From NCBI RefSeq assembly GCF_001577835.2, contig NC_029526.1, positions 1,891,510 to 1,955,509 of the forward strand: a stretch of DNA of 64,000 nucleotides, written 5' to 3'. The stretch comes from Coturnix japonica. Its lineage: Eukaryota; Chordata; Aves; Galliformes; Phasianidae. The notes under the pieces are model-generated. The model was not told the DNA's origin, searched no databases, and was given only the letters and a program-made list of their open reading frames with translations. Of the stretch, positions 31,000 through 42,398 are shown in pieces (positions within the stretch are counted from its first letter, which is position 1; the number at the start of each line of letters is the position of its first letter). The position numbers and the translations under genes are program-made.

Positions 31000-33180
31000 G
31001 CGGCACTCGGTGATGAAGGCGGCGAGGAGCCGCCAGAGGGCACCAGGGCAATGGGCTGGAGCGTGGTCGATGGGTTTTCCTCCTGTACAAAAACAAGCGC
31101 GGAGCAAAACTGTCCGGTTTGAATGAGCTTTATGATAGAATCACAGCCGCTAAGGTTGGAAGAGAACCTACGGGATTACCAGATCCAACTGCTGATCCAT
31201 CCCCTAACCCTGTCCCTAAATAGAGCTGCAGAATCATTACGGTTGGAAGAGACCTCTAATACCGGCCCCACCCCATCACCCTTAATGGGGTCCCAGCAGC
31301 CTGGTCTGCAGCAGACACACAGCGAGGGCAAACTGTAGGGCAGAAAACATGGCTGGAGATGGCGATGGCACAGCATCAGCCCAAAGCAGCCCCACTTTGC
31401 CTCTGTGCACTCCTCTCTTTGGAGCCAGGCAGTGGGGCTGCACCATTTGGTCCCCCTGTCCCCATGCAGGGCACAGTGGCACAGCTCCAGCTCTTCCCAT
31501 AACACTCTGCTGAGTGTTTTTCCCTTTCTGGCTGCTTTGTGGGACCTATTTCTGGGAACAGAGCTAAGGAAGCCGCTCGCCCTCCTGCTTTGTTCTGTGC
31601 ACAAAGGAAATTCGCCGCTGTTTCCACCCGTCCCGCTCACATCGAGGACAAAAGCCGTCCTGCTGCTGCTGTGCGGCGATGAGCTGGGCATGGCTCAGCA
31701 CTTCATCATCACTTGGGGCTTGACAAAGCTTGGTGGGATGCCAAGAGCAAACCCCATAGCGAGCATCACCCTCCTGGCCCCGCACCCCAGGCATGAATCA
31801 TGACCCTGCTGGTGGCTGTGTCTGCACCGACACCGGTGCGTTCCTATGCCTGTTCCTGTATCCAGCAGTGCCTGGAAAACAATGACCTCACCATGCCCTC
31901 ACCATACCCTCACCATACCTCCCTGCGTGACCATCCTGGGGCTGCAGGGCCACAGTGCAGTGTGGCACACCCCAAGGTGCCCGGAGCCCAGAGGGTGCCC
32001 TGCCATCCCCATGCTGTGCTGGATGGCAGTGGGAACCGAAGCCCAGCCCATCTCACCTCCTCAAGGAGAGCCAGCTCTATTTATCTTTCCCACAGCCCTA
32101 TCAGGTGTATTTTCTCAGCTACTCAAGCATTTGGCTCCCAGGTTGGGTGGGGATCACGGGGGGTGGGCAGCAGCTGGGATGAGGATGCAGGTTTGCAGCC
32201 CAGGGTGCATGCAGGGGTTCTGCAGGGCTTGGCGCTCCAACCTGCCCAGAGCTCAGCCTCATGCAGTGCCTCTGGGCATGGGTTGGAATCCACGGGCTCT
32301 CCATCCACAGGGGTTCCCAAGGCTCGAACTGCTCAGCTCAAGCAGTAAATCCTTATCAGGTTCAGGGAGTGCTGCTGGCCGGAGCCCAAGGGCAAATTTC
32401 CCCCGCAGGGACAACGTGAGGATTTCCTCCCCCAGTGCTCCACATCGGTCTTTGAAGGCAGCAGCGAGCCCTGCTGACTTCCACATCATCCGATAACATC
32501 AACAAGTGCAGACATCAGCCCTAAAATAACTCTACCGACCTCCTGATAACGCCCTGATGTGGACAGAAGCCTTTTTGTTCCCTGGACGGCAGCAAAGGCA
32601 CGGCCCGAGGTGTCCTTTCCCTATAGGAGCTGTGATCCCGGGGCCGGGGGTCAGCACGGGGGGCTGCATCCTGCACCAGGAGACGGGAGCAGGGCGAGAG
32701 GAGTGGGGATGGGAGGGATGCGGGTACAAGGGGATGGCTGCCCGGAAAGGAGCCGCGCTGGCTGCGGTGTGGCCGCGTGATGCAGCGTGTGCCGGCCCGG
32801 GGGCAGCTGAACAAAGAGGCCACAGCTGATGGGTGATGTGAACGGAGCACGAGGTGCTGGGCTGGGACCCCCTAAGGCACAGCGAGCACCGATCTCATCC
32901 CATTCCCATCCCGTTCCCACCCCTGTTCCCGGTGTGGCCGCGGCACCTTGGGTTCGTTGATTGCCTTTTGTCCCCGTGCCGCCGCGTCCACCCTTCCCCC
33001 AGCAGCATGAAAGAGAAGAAAAGTCCCATTCAGCCCTCTGGGAATATCCGTGAGAGGCTGAGTATTTACGCTTCCTGGCCACCTCCCCGCCATCTCCTTG
33101 GAAGCCGGCTCTCCCTTTTCAGCGCACACAAAGGGCTGCTGGGCTGGAACCTGGCCACGCCGCCTTAGCTCCGCATGCAC
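31000..33180. other. Intergenic region between ADGRG5 and the ADGRG1 promoter
   Basis: Apart from the CR1 tails at 31137-31300, this region shows only unique noncoding DNA with short CCCTCACCAT repeats near 31895. I see no exon with protein similarity. Confidence 0.5.
31137..31300 (-). mobile_element. Two CR1 3-prime tail fragments
   Basis: Two antisense CR1 tails follow one another (ATAGAATCACAGCCGCTAAGG at 31137 and CAGAATCATTACGGTTGG at 31230), both severely 5-prime truncated. Confidence 0.85.
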
Positions 33181-33880
33181 CGCGCTGCCGTCGGGGCTCC
33201 GTCCCGGACCCCACATCTCAGGGGGTGCCGGGCACGGGGAGCACCGCGCTCAGCACCCACTGCCCGCACCCTCATTTCCTGCCCGGAGCAGGACACGCTT
33301 CTTAGGACGCCGCGTCCCGGCCGCTCTCACATCGGCTGTTATTCTTTAATCCCTTTCCCAGCCGGGCGTGCAGCCTGGCAGCCGTACAACTCCTTTCCTC
33401 CCCCTGGCCGCCCTCCAGCCCCAGCTCCCGGGGGTACTTCCCCCGCCCCACCGCGCTCCCTCTGCCGATCCCCGGCCCGAGGGGGCGATACCGCCCGCCG
33501 TCCCCCCGCCCCCCAGCCCGGCTCCATCGCACGAGCAGGTGCCGCAGCACAGGGGTCTCGGCCGGATCCCACCCCGCTGAGTCACCGCCTGCCCTGGGGG
33601 TGGGGTGGGAGCGGAGGCGGGGCGGGGGTTGTGCCGAGCCGAGCGCCGAGCTCCGTCCAGCCGAGCAGCGCCGAGCGGCGTCGGGACGGCGCGCCCCGCC
33701 CGGCCCCGGCACAGGTAAATGGACACAGGTAGCGGCGGTGGGGGATGCGGAGGTGACGACGGGGCTGCGTGGGGAGCGGGGGGATGCTGCGGGCTGTGGG
33801 CCGGGATTCGGCCCCCGGCAGCGGGCGCGGTGCGGGCGTTCCGTGCCGACTGCTTTGTGGCTCAGCGCAAGGTGTAACGC
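33180..33880 (+). promoter_or_regulatory. CpG island and probable noncoding first exon of ADGRG1
   Basis: The region is dense in CpG, with GC boxes, a perfect AP-1 site TGAGTCA at 33578-33584 and a run of GCCGAGC motifs at about 33635-33680. A strong donor, GGCACAG then GTAAAT, occurs at about 33714. It is the only good candidate to feed the noncoding 5-prime part of the ADGRG1 ATG exon, whose acceptor is at 37003. ADGRG1 is known in mammals to use several distant noncoding first exons. The assignment here is positional inference. Confidence 0.6.
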
Positions 33881-34081
33881 CTCTGTCCGTGTAGAGAATG
33901 GGGCTCCTCGGGGTCTTTCTGCGCGCAGCCTCTGTCCTTACGGGCTCTTCTCTTTCCTCTCTAAATCGGGCTCCGTACCCCGCAGCCGGGCTGGATTCCA
34001 GGGCCGTGGAGCCGCCTCGCGGGGCAGCTGCTCGCGGCTGCTTCCTCGGCACAGCTGAGCCCTGCCAAGGCCGCACCACTC

Positions 34082-34235
34082 TGCCGTGCCGTGCCGTGCC
34101 ATTCTATGCCGTGCCGTGCCGTGCCATTCTATGCCGTTCCGCGCCATGCCGTGCCATTCTATGCCACGCTCTGCTGTTCCGTTCTACACCATCCCGCTCC
34201 ATTCTGTGCCGTTCCACACCATTCCATTCCATGCC
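34082..34235. repeat. GCCGTGCCATTCTAT minisatellite
   Basis: Tandem and interspersed copies of GTGCCATTCTATGCC and GCCGTGCC decay progressively toward the 3-prime side into CCATTCC-type units. They are noncoding, probably in the first intron of ADGRG1. Confidence 0.9.
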
Positions 34236-34239
34236 ATGG

Positions 34240-36999
34240 CAACCAACGTGTGTGGCTCGCCAACCCGGGGGCCCACGAGCACACCCCGCTCGGTGCCGTC
34301 TCGGAGCAGCCGGCGTGTCTCAGCACAGCGCTCTCGCAGCCCGATGCCCGCCGGGGGATTCCTCCTGCAGCCCTGCGCCTGCTGCTGCCGGTCCCGGCAC
34401 GCTGCTCCCACTGCTCCATAAAGGGATGGGGCGCAGAGCAGCGGTGGGAAAGCAGGATGAAATCTCCTGGAATAACCCCCTGGCAGCACGGCTGCGGGCA
34501 GGGCTGCCGGCCAACGTGGATTTCACGGTCTGCTTGGCACAGAAGCCTGCTGCCACCAGCAGGGAGCCAGGGGGGCTTTGGGTTGCTCGGATTTGGGGCA
34601 CACACCAGGCTCTGGGCAGCCCCATCAGCACGGTGCCGCCCCGCGGTGGGTCTGCCGCTCCCACGGGAATGAAGCCCCGACCCTGTAAACACCGCATAGT
34701 TGGTCGCCATCCAGCTCTTAATCCCGCAGCCCACTGCGGGTGCTATTCGTAGAGCAACAGGTTCACAAAACAACTGCACGCTGCCGGGACACGGCACCCC
34801 GGGGCTGAGCACTGCGCACCTTCATGGGGTCACCCATGGGTGTTGCAGGGACGTGCTGGTGCTGCTGTGTGCCAGCTGGCCGGTCCTGAGCCGCCAACTC
34901 CTTTCCCATCAGCTCGCTGACAGCTGGGCCTTGGCAGGGGCTCTGCTCTGCAGCCCAGGTACCTGGCTCTGCAGCAGGGTGCCGAGGGTTTTGGTGAGGC
35001 AGAGAGCAGAGCAGCTTCTTGCAGCCCTCATCACACATTGGTGTGTGCCTTGCATTGCATTCACCCCATTGTTTGTGGTTGAGAAGCTGAAAGTCCCACC
35101 CTTCACACCAGCACTAAATCGGTCGGTTTGGTTTCCGATGATGCTCGCTGCATTTTGGGGCTGTGGTGACCCGTGGCTCCATGCATTCCCATGCGATCTG
35201 CAGCCATCCTGGTGGCCGAGGGCACGTGCCTGACGCCCGCTGGTGACGGGAAGGGGCTGACGTGCCGATGCCGTGAGCAATGTGTGGGCTGCCCATGGGC
35301 TGCAGGCCAAGGACAAGGGCACACTGTGAAGGCAGGTCTGCTCTCCATGCATGGCTCCATTCCGCTCTGTGTCTCCATGCCTCAGTTTCCCCATCCACCC
35401 CCCAGACTGTGCCTCCTGCCCCATGGCTGACAGGCTGTGGGCAAAGAGCTGTACCTCCATTAGCATCTAAGGAGCCTGGATACAAAGCCACAACAATCCC
35501 CTCATCCACGTGTCTCCAGTGCTCATTGGAGACGTGAGCACATCTTCCCTCTGTGGGGAAAACATCATGCACAGAGCCTGCCTGCCATCACCGCCTCCAT
35601 CGAATGCCTGGTGCCCAGTCACCCAGAGAGCAGGAAGGTTTCTCACCGGGCTCTTGTTTTTTCCAGCTTTAGAGGTCACAGTGTTATTCCTCGGCTTCCC
35701 TTTCCGATGAGCGCATTCATTTAATGGTACTGAAGGAACACGGTGTAACGTCCCCGCACCGGGGCTGAGCCATGGGGAAAAAATGCACCCTGTGCCAACA
35801 GGGGACTGCTCCAAACCCCCACCTCCAACGTGGGGCAGAACAGCAGCTTTCTATGTGTTCCTAGGGAGCTTTTGGGGTTGGGGTTGGGGAAACCGTCCTG
35901 TCCCATTGCTGTGGCTGTCAAAAAGGGATTACTGGGAATGGGGGCATGGCCACCCTCTGGTACCTGGACACCCTGATGCTCTGCTTCCCTGCTGCCCCCA
36001 GGTACATGGGGGTGGCAATGCTCTGTGTCCCCATTGCCCCCATGGATGCAGAGGAGAAGGGGCAGTGCCTTCTGTGGGTTGTGTCAGCTTTCCCCCCCGC
36101 TGTGTCGGGGGATTTTCTCTCGCCATTGTTCAGCTCAGGAAGCAGCAATCAGGAGGGTGAGCAGGGGAAACTTGGCTGCTCAGCTCCGCTGGGTCCCGGC
36201 TGGGCTTTTGGGTTCTGGTTGGGCTCAGAAATGACTCAAAGGGACGATCCCTCCCAATTGGTGCCTGTGCCATACCCACACCGGGACCTCAGTGTGTCCA
36301 TTGTGCCCATGGCAGCACACTGAGCTACAGGACTTAAAGCCACAGAAGAGCCTTTCTTGATATCATTCTCACGCACCCAGGAAGCCATCAGCGTTCCAAT
36401 CATGTTCAGCATCATGGCCGTGGTCAGAACCTCAGCTGTGCAGTGTAAATTTGTGGGCAGTGCTGCCTGTGAGAAGGCCTCTGTGCTCATGTTGCTGCAG
36501 CTCCGCTTTGCACGGCAGCAGCCATCCACATACCTGGCCAGCTTTATGTCTCAGTGCAGCCCTCACTGGTGCAGCCTTGGCTGCTGCTGGGGGCTGGGGG
36601 GGCTCTTACAGATTAGTCCCAGCAGTGTGGAAATGCATGCAGATGAAGCACGGTGGGGATGGGGGGGGTGGTGGCAGCAGGGGGTTGGAGTCTCGCTGCG
36701 GTGTGTGACACCATCAGCTCCTTGCTGTGAGCACCAGCAAATATAATTCTAGGCTGGGGGAGTTAGGAAACTGCTGTTTCCTTCTGTTCTTATCACCTGC
36801 TGAAAGAAGCCAAGGCAGGAACCAAGATATGAGGCAGTGGGCAGGAGGGAGCTCCCCGGCTCCCACATCCCTCTCTGCCCTATGGGGCCATCAGGGTGCC
36901 CGCTCCTCCTGGTGACAGTGGCAACCAGAGCTGACTGTGCTCCAGCTGCTGTCCCACCTCAGCTCCCCTTCCCCTGACACCTCTTTTCTTTGTGACCCT
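34240..36999. other. Probable ADGRG1 5-prime intron
   Basis: No exon with protein similarity is evident. There is one isolated coding-like frame on the minus strand (36236-36529), listed separately among the findings. Confidence 0.45.
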
Positions 37000-37051
37000 C
37001 CAGGCTCCATTTGCTCCTGGGAGGCAGAACCCAGGCTGAGAGCCAGCCACC

Positions 37052-40000
37052 ATGAAAGTCCTCCTTCTGTTGCTTCTCTCCCCGCTCCAAGGTAGGCAGC
37101 ACCCTGCCACGTCCTGGCAGCCCTGAAACACAACTGTTGAGGGCACCGATGGGTGAAACACCTCCTGGATTTGGGTCTCTGGGCTGGGAACGTGGAGAAA
37201 AGAGCAGGTCTCCATCCATCTGCAGAGCACTGCCTGTCAATGGGGAGGAAAGGAGCCCAGCACACTGCTGAGCCCTACACTGTGACTGTGGCAGGGTGGG
37301 CTCAGGGTTTGGCTGGCCGCCCCCCTGGCTGAGCAGTGTTTCTCTGTCCTTATGCAATGCAGGGGTGGGGGCGAGCGGCCACCAGGAAGATTTCCGCTTC
37401 TGCGGTGACAGGAACCAGACTGAGAACAGCTCTGTCATCTACGAGCACAGCTCTGCCAACATCTCCATTGAGAACATGGCCCAGGCACTGGTGATAAGGA
37501 GTCCCTTTATGGCAAACAGGACAAATCCTTCCTACCAATACAGCCTGCCAACCACTTTGGGCAGGTATCGCTTCTGTGTCTACTGGTTCAAGGCCAACAG
37601 GACCCTCTGGTTGGCATACGGAAAGAAGAGCTTCTTCCTGGGCCGTGAGCCGGCTGATGGCATCACCCGGGGCATGGAGAAGACCAAGGCCTCCATCTTC
37701 AATGTGTCCTATGTCTTCAAGGGCCAGAAGAACACCTCCCTTGAGAGCGCATCTGAATATCTTCTCCCTGGTAAAGGCAATTCAGTGTTACGTCAGTGAG
37801 ATACGGGTTAATTCCATCCGCTGTGCTGGGACCACAGGTGTGGTCCTGGTGCTGTGCTATGGTGTGATGGTATCAGGACTGTGCTAAGGGGTGATGGGAA
37901 GGACAACTGGCTCAAGCAGCCCATGGCACCCAGAAAGGAGCTCCCCATAGATAAAGAAAGAGACTTCCCAAAGTGCTTCAGCCTCATTAAATCCCAGGAG
38001 GCTCTGCAAGGAGCTCCAAGCTGCAGGCACCTGGAGGAGCCCCATGGGCTGGGATCTTTGTAGGGTCACACCAAAGCCCTTTTCTTGGGGTCATGCCAGT
38101 GCTATGGGTGGGGGAAGCTGGTGCTGCCAGTGGTCCTGATGCCATCCCCCGTTTGTGCCACCAGTCCCTCCAGAGATGATGCCTGTCTGGAAGCAGGACG
38201 TGGAGGATGAGCTTGCTGCCCTGGATGGCCTCCTCGCTCGGGTGCCATCTGTGGGCTCCACGGCACAGCGCTCTCTTCGGCAGTGAGTGTGGGGCTGGGT
38301 GATCACAGGGCATTCACTGCCATGTCCATCCACTTTCCTGGCCCCACTCACTGTGCTCTATTTTCTGCAGCAAACTCGGGGCCTTGGAGAGGACGCTGGC
38401 ACAAGTGGAGCTTGAAGGACAGAGCCAGACCTTTGGGAAGGCTGCCCTGCGTGCCACTGTGCTGAGCATCAGCCCCACGCAGGCTCCTCGCCACCTGGCC
38501 TTTGCGTCCCCAAAAGAGGTGGGCCTGTGTTACCCTGGGGCTAGGCACCCCACTCATCCCCATTGCCCCTGAAGGGTTCAAAGCAACACGCCATCATCTG
38601 CCCAAGCTCCACGCCAATGGGTCTGTCCTTGCAGGAGAGCAGAGAGGTGCAGGGGTTTGCTGTGGACCTGCCAAGAAGCTTATTTGTGATGGCAAAGAAG
38701 AAGGAGGAGGAGATGGTGGAGCACAGGGTGCTCCTGGTGGACATCAACAGCCAAACTATGTTCCAGGTAATGCCCACACTGTGTTGGCATGATGGGTGTC
38801 CCTGCATCCATCCCTGCTTCAGAGGTGTTAGTGCTCCAAAGATGAGCTACAACACAAGGAAGAGGCACATGGACCCCTCCCTTCCTGTTGTGTTCCCACC
38901 TCCTTCTCCTGCAGGATGAGAACAGCAGCCACGTCCTGGGTGACAAGGTGGTTGGCATCTCCTTGGTGGACACGGTGGTGGCCAACCTCTCCGAGCCAGT
39001 GGTCCTCACCTTCTTCCACAACCGGCTGCCGGTAGGTGGGGAAAGGCCTGTCTGTCTCCTGCAACCATCTCATGTTCTGCCCCATATTTCATAGTTTCAT
39101 AGTTTCGTGCGGGTTGGAAGGGACCTTAGAGATCATCGAGTCCAACCCCCGGGATTCGAGCCTCTGTGTAGCAGAGCGGCACTTCTACCACTTGTGCCAC
39201 AGGGGGGATTCGAACTCCGAAGAGGCATATTGCCTCTTCCAAACCCTCTCCCTGGGCTGTGAGCCCTGCACAGCACCCAAGCATCTGTGGTTTTGTCATT
39301 TCAGAGGAATGTGACCCCACTGTGTGTCTTCTGGAGGGAGGATGGCACTGGTGAGTGTATCTGTTCTGTACCTCCCTGCCTTGCTCCAGCTCCATAAACC
39401 TTCCCCACGATAGGAGGATCCTGACCTCTGTCCTCCCCATTGCTATGGAGGCTTTGGAAGCTCCAAAATCCCAAAGCTCCTGTTCCTGCTGCTCTCCCTT
39501 TCTGGGAACTGGGACAGCTATGGCTGTACGACAGTGGAGGGGGACACCCGGACAGACTGCAGATGTAACCACCTCACCTACTTTGCCGTGCTGATGGTGG
39601 GTACCACCTTCCCTCAGCTCCCTCCGTCCTTCCCACTGTTCCCTCACTGTCTCTCATTCCTCCTTCTCCCAGGTATCCTCTCCAGAGATTTCCTACCTAC
39701 ACAGGGACTCCCTGAGCCTCATCACATACATTGGCTGCCTCATCTCAGCTTTGGCATCCATCTCCACCATCTTTTTCCTCTACTTCAGGTATGTGCTGGG
39801 CACCCAGTGGGCTGGCAGGTCAACCCATGCTCCCTCTGCTGGCTTCCCACTGGGTGGCGCAGCTAGTTTTCCATGAGTGGGGAAATCAGCTTGGAGCCAT
39901 TGGGACACTGTGTTGTGTTATGGGGCACTGGGGATACTGGCCAGGTGTGGTGCTGAGTTCTTTTCCCCTCACACCTCCAGGAGCAAGCAGAGAGACCAGA

Positions 40001-41525
40001 TCACAAGCATGCACATCCACATGAACCTGCTGGGTGCCATCTTCCTCCTGGACTTCACCTTCCTCGTCTCAGAGCACTTGGCTTCCAGCAGCAGTCAGGC
40101 AGCCTGCAGAGCTGGGGGGCTGTTCCTGCACTTCTCCCTCCTCAGCTGCCTCACCTGGATGGGCATCGAGGGCTACAACCTCTACCGGCTCGTGATTGAA
40201 GTCTTCAACGCCTACCATGACCACTTCCTCCTCAAGCTCTGCCTGGTGGGCTGGGGTGAGGACTGGGGAGGCAGAGACCCCCGAGGGGGAGGGCAAGGGG
40301 CTGATCAGGAACATGGATTCTTCCCCTGAGTCTTTTCCATCATATGTGGGATGGGGATGGAGACCTGTTGGAGCAGGTGTCTGAGAGCAGAGACACCCAG
40401 GGCTGCCCATACAGATGGGTTTGGGGCAGGAGACCTTCACCATGCCTGCTTTGGACAGGAGGGTATGGTAGGGTGATATTATGATCTTCTGTGACCCCCA
40501 TGTGGGTCTGTGCACCACAAGTCTGCTCCTCAGCCAGGGCTTACAGCGGGTGTCCTCATTGCATGCTTCATCCTCGGTTCACGCCAAGGAGAGGAGGTTC
40601 TTTGTACACCATGCAAGGAAAAAGGGGAAGGGGTTACTCCAGAAGGTCTATGGGTCAGGGTTGAGGTTGGCTGCTTCATTCTGTTCTTGACACGCAGGAC
40701 TTCCCTTCCTTTGTGTGATGTTGATCTTCCTGACTAATTGGACCAACTACGGCCCCTTCTACATTCCTGTCTATGAATCCATTGGCGGAAGGTCCACAAA
40801 TGCAACCATGTAAGTGACGGGAAACTGGTCGCTTGGTCCCTGGTCTTAAAGTCATCTGGTTGAGCCCACCAGGCTGTGCCTTGTGGTGTAGGGTGGAGCA
40901 GGGGATCCACACCGTATGCTTTACTGTGTGCTGCCCCCAAGAGCTCTGTCTTGTGCTCCCATGGGATGACACAGCATAACCCTCTGCCCTTTCTCCTCCC
41001 TCTAGATGCTGGCTCACGAGCCCCATGATCCATAACGTGGTGAATCTGGGATTCTTCAGCGTGGTGTTTCTCTTCAATTTGGTCATGCTGGGGGCCATGG
41101 TGCGGGAGATCCTCCGGCAGAACAAGAAAGGCCACAAGCTCAAGCACGTTCTGGCCCTCTTTGGGCTGAGCATCCTTCTGGGCATTCCATGGGCACTGGT
41201 GTTCTTCTCCTTCACCTCTGGTGTTTTCCGCCTTGTCTCCCTCTACATCTTCACCATCGTCAACTCACTCCAAGGTGATCCTGGGGTGCTGGGCTCCCCA
41301 GAAGGGCATGAGCTGCCCCGGAGCTTTGGGTGGGATAGGTGAGGTGGGCTCAGAGGTGAGCTCCACAGAGGGGTTCACTCACCATTTCTCCCTCCTCTCC
41401 CAGGTTTTCTCATCTTTCTCTGGTACTGGACCATGGTGCTGCAAGCGAAAAAGTCTTCTGACTTCCAGTGCAGCTCAGACAGCGTGAAGCTACAGCCCAA
41501 CAGCAGCCAGAGCCACCCCGGCTGA
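37052..41525 (+). CDS. ADGRG1: ADGRG1 (GPR56), adhesion G protein-coupled receptor
   Basis: ADGRG1 binds collagen III and transglutaminase 2 and signals through G12/13; in mammals it acts in cortical development, myelination and NK cells. Thirteen coding exons: 37052-37091, 37363-37770, 38165-38282, 38371-38518, 38635-38766, 38915-39031, 39305-39350, 39505-39596, 39673-39788, 39981-40255, 40698-40809, 41006-41274, 41404-41525. They join to 1995 nt, or 664 residues. Order: signal peptide ([14 protein letters not shown]); PLL domain in exons 2-3 ([21 protein letters not shown]); GAIN domain; GPS with [11 protein letters not shown] and predicted cleavage L360/T361; seven helices ([67 protein letters not shown]). 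Kozak is GCCACCATG; the ATG exon opens at an acceptor (CCCTCCAG at 37003). The acceptor before exon 8 appears to be TG; an in-frame AG alternative begins exon 8 at 39451, adding 18 residues. Confidence 0.96.
39087..39205 (-). mobile_element. CR1 LINE fragment in ADGRG1 intron 6
   Basis: The plus strand opens TTTCATAGTTTCATAGTTTCG, then GTTGGAAGGGACCTTAGAG and ATCATCGAGTCCAACCCCC. This is an antisense CR1 3-prime end of a subfamily with CATAGTTT rather than CATAGAATC tail repeats. Its relatively consensus sequence suggests a younger insertion than the other copies here. Confidence 0.85.
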
Positions 41526-42017
41526 GCCCCGTGCTGGCCGTGCCGTGGGGCTGCCTGGCAGAGGGTGGTCGCTTCTCTACTGCACCCACTGGGAGTGCAG
41601 GGACCCACGGCGGGGACCCCCAGCCCCTCGCCTCCACTGGCCCCATGTTCCCTATCACTGCGTCCCCCTGAGTATCTGGGTGTCCCCATCCCTGCCTGTT
41701 AGCTCCTGCAGGGACGGGGCTGGCTGCTGGGGCAGGGCAGAGGGATGTGTAGGGCTGTGGCATGGGGCAGGGACAGGGCCCTCTGTGCCTCCCAATGTCC
41801 TTTCCATTGCCCCAAGGCCAGCAGGTGGGAAAGGCCCCATCTTCAGCCCTTGCTTGTGGCCACCGATAGGGCCCTTCCCAGGCGAAGACAGAATAACATC
41901 CACGGGGACGCCCTCTAGCAGCTGAAATAATCTATTTTTGTTATTTTGTTGAATGTTTCTCTATTTTTGTATGGTGTAAATGTTGAATGATTGCGCTCAC
42001 ACGTCAGACCTGCGCCC

Positions 42018-42023
42018 ATTAAA
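42018..42023 (+). terminator. ADGRG1 polyadenylation signal
   Basis: ATTAAA lies 493 bases past the stop and follows an AU-rich segment with repeated TATTTTTGT motifs at 41931-41970. A GT-rich region follows. Confidence 0.7.
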
Positions 42024-42398
42024 GTCATACCCACTCTGAGTGCGTCTCCCCTGGGGTCTCTGCTGTTGGTGAGCTGTCCTTTGGGGTCCCTCCTTTGGTC
42101 ATGCCTGTGGATGGTACAGGCTTAGCTGGCAGTGGGACACCCCAACGTATGTCTTGCTGTTCGTTGGCACAGTAGGGTTGGGCAGGATGGGCTGAGAAGG
42201 AAAGGAAAAACAAAAGCCCGGAGCTCGTTGGGGAGGCAAAGCAGCTCCGACTGCTAATCGTGGTTGGCATCAAGCTGAAGGCAGGAGGTTACATGGCAAC
42301 CCACAGGAAGGGGGTTGCAGAAAGGAAATGAGGACACTGCGGTTGCCTCAGGAGAAGCTGTGAGCCCCTGGGGAGCTGCAGAAGAGCAGGGCTGTGAG
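42024..42398. other. Spacer between ADGRG1 and ADGRG3
   Basis: About 375 bases that must contain the ADGRG3 promoter. No TATA box, CpG island or repeat is evident. Confidence 0.5.

Noticed and set aside
36345-36420. Possible fourth GPCR fragment upstream of ADGRG1
   Set aside because: I looked for 7TM or GPS motifs (CNHLT, HMNL) outside the three annotated receptors and found none here.
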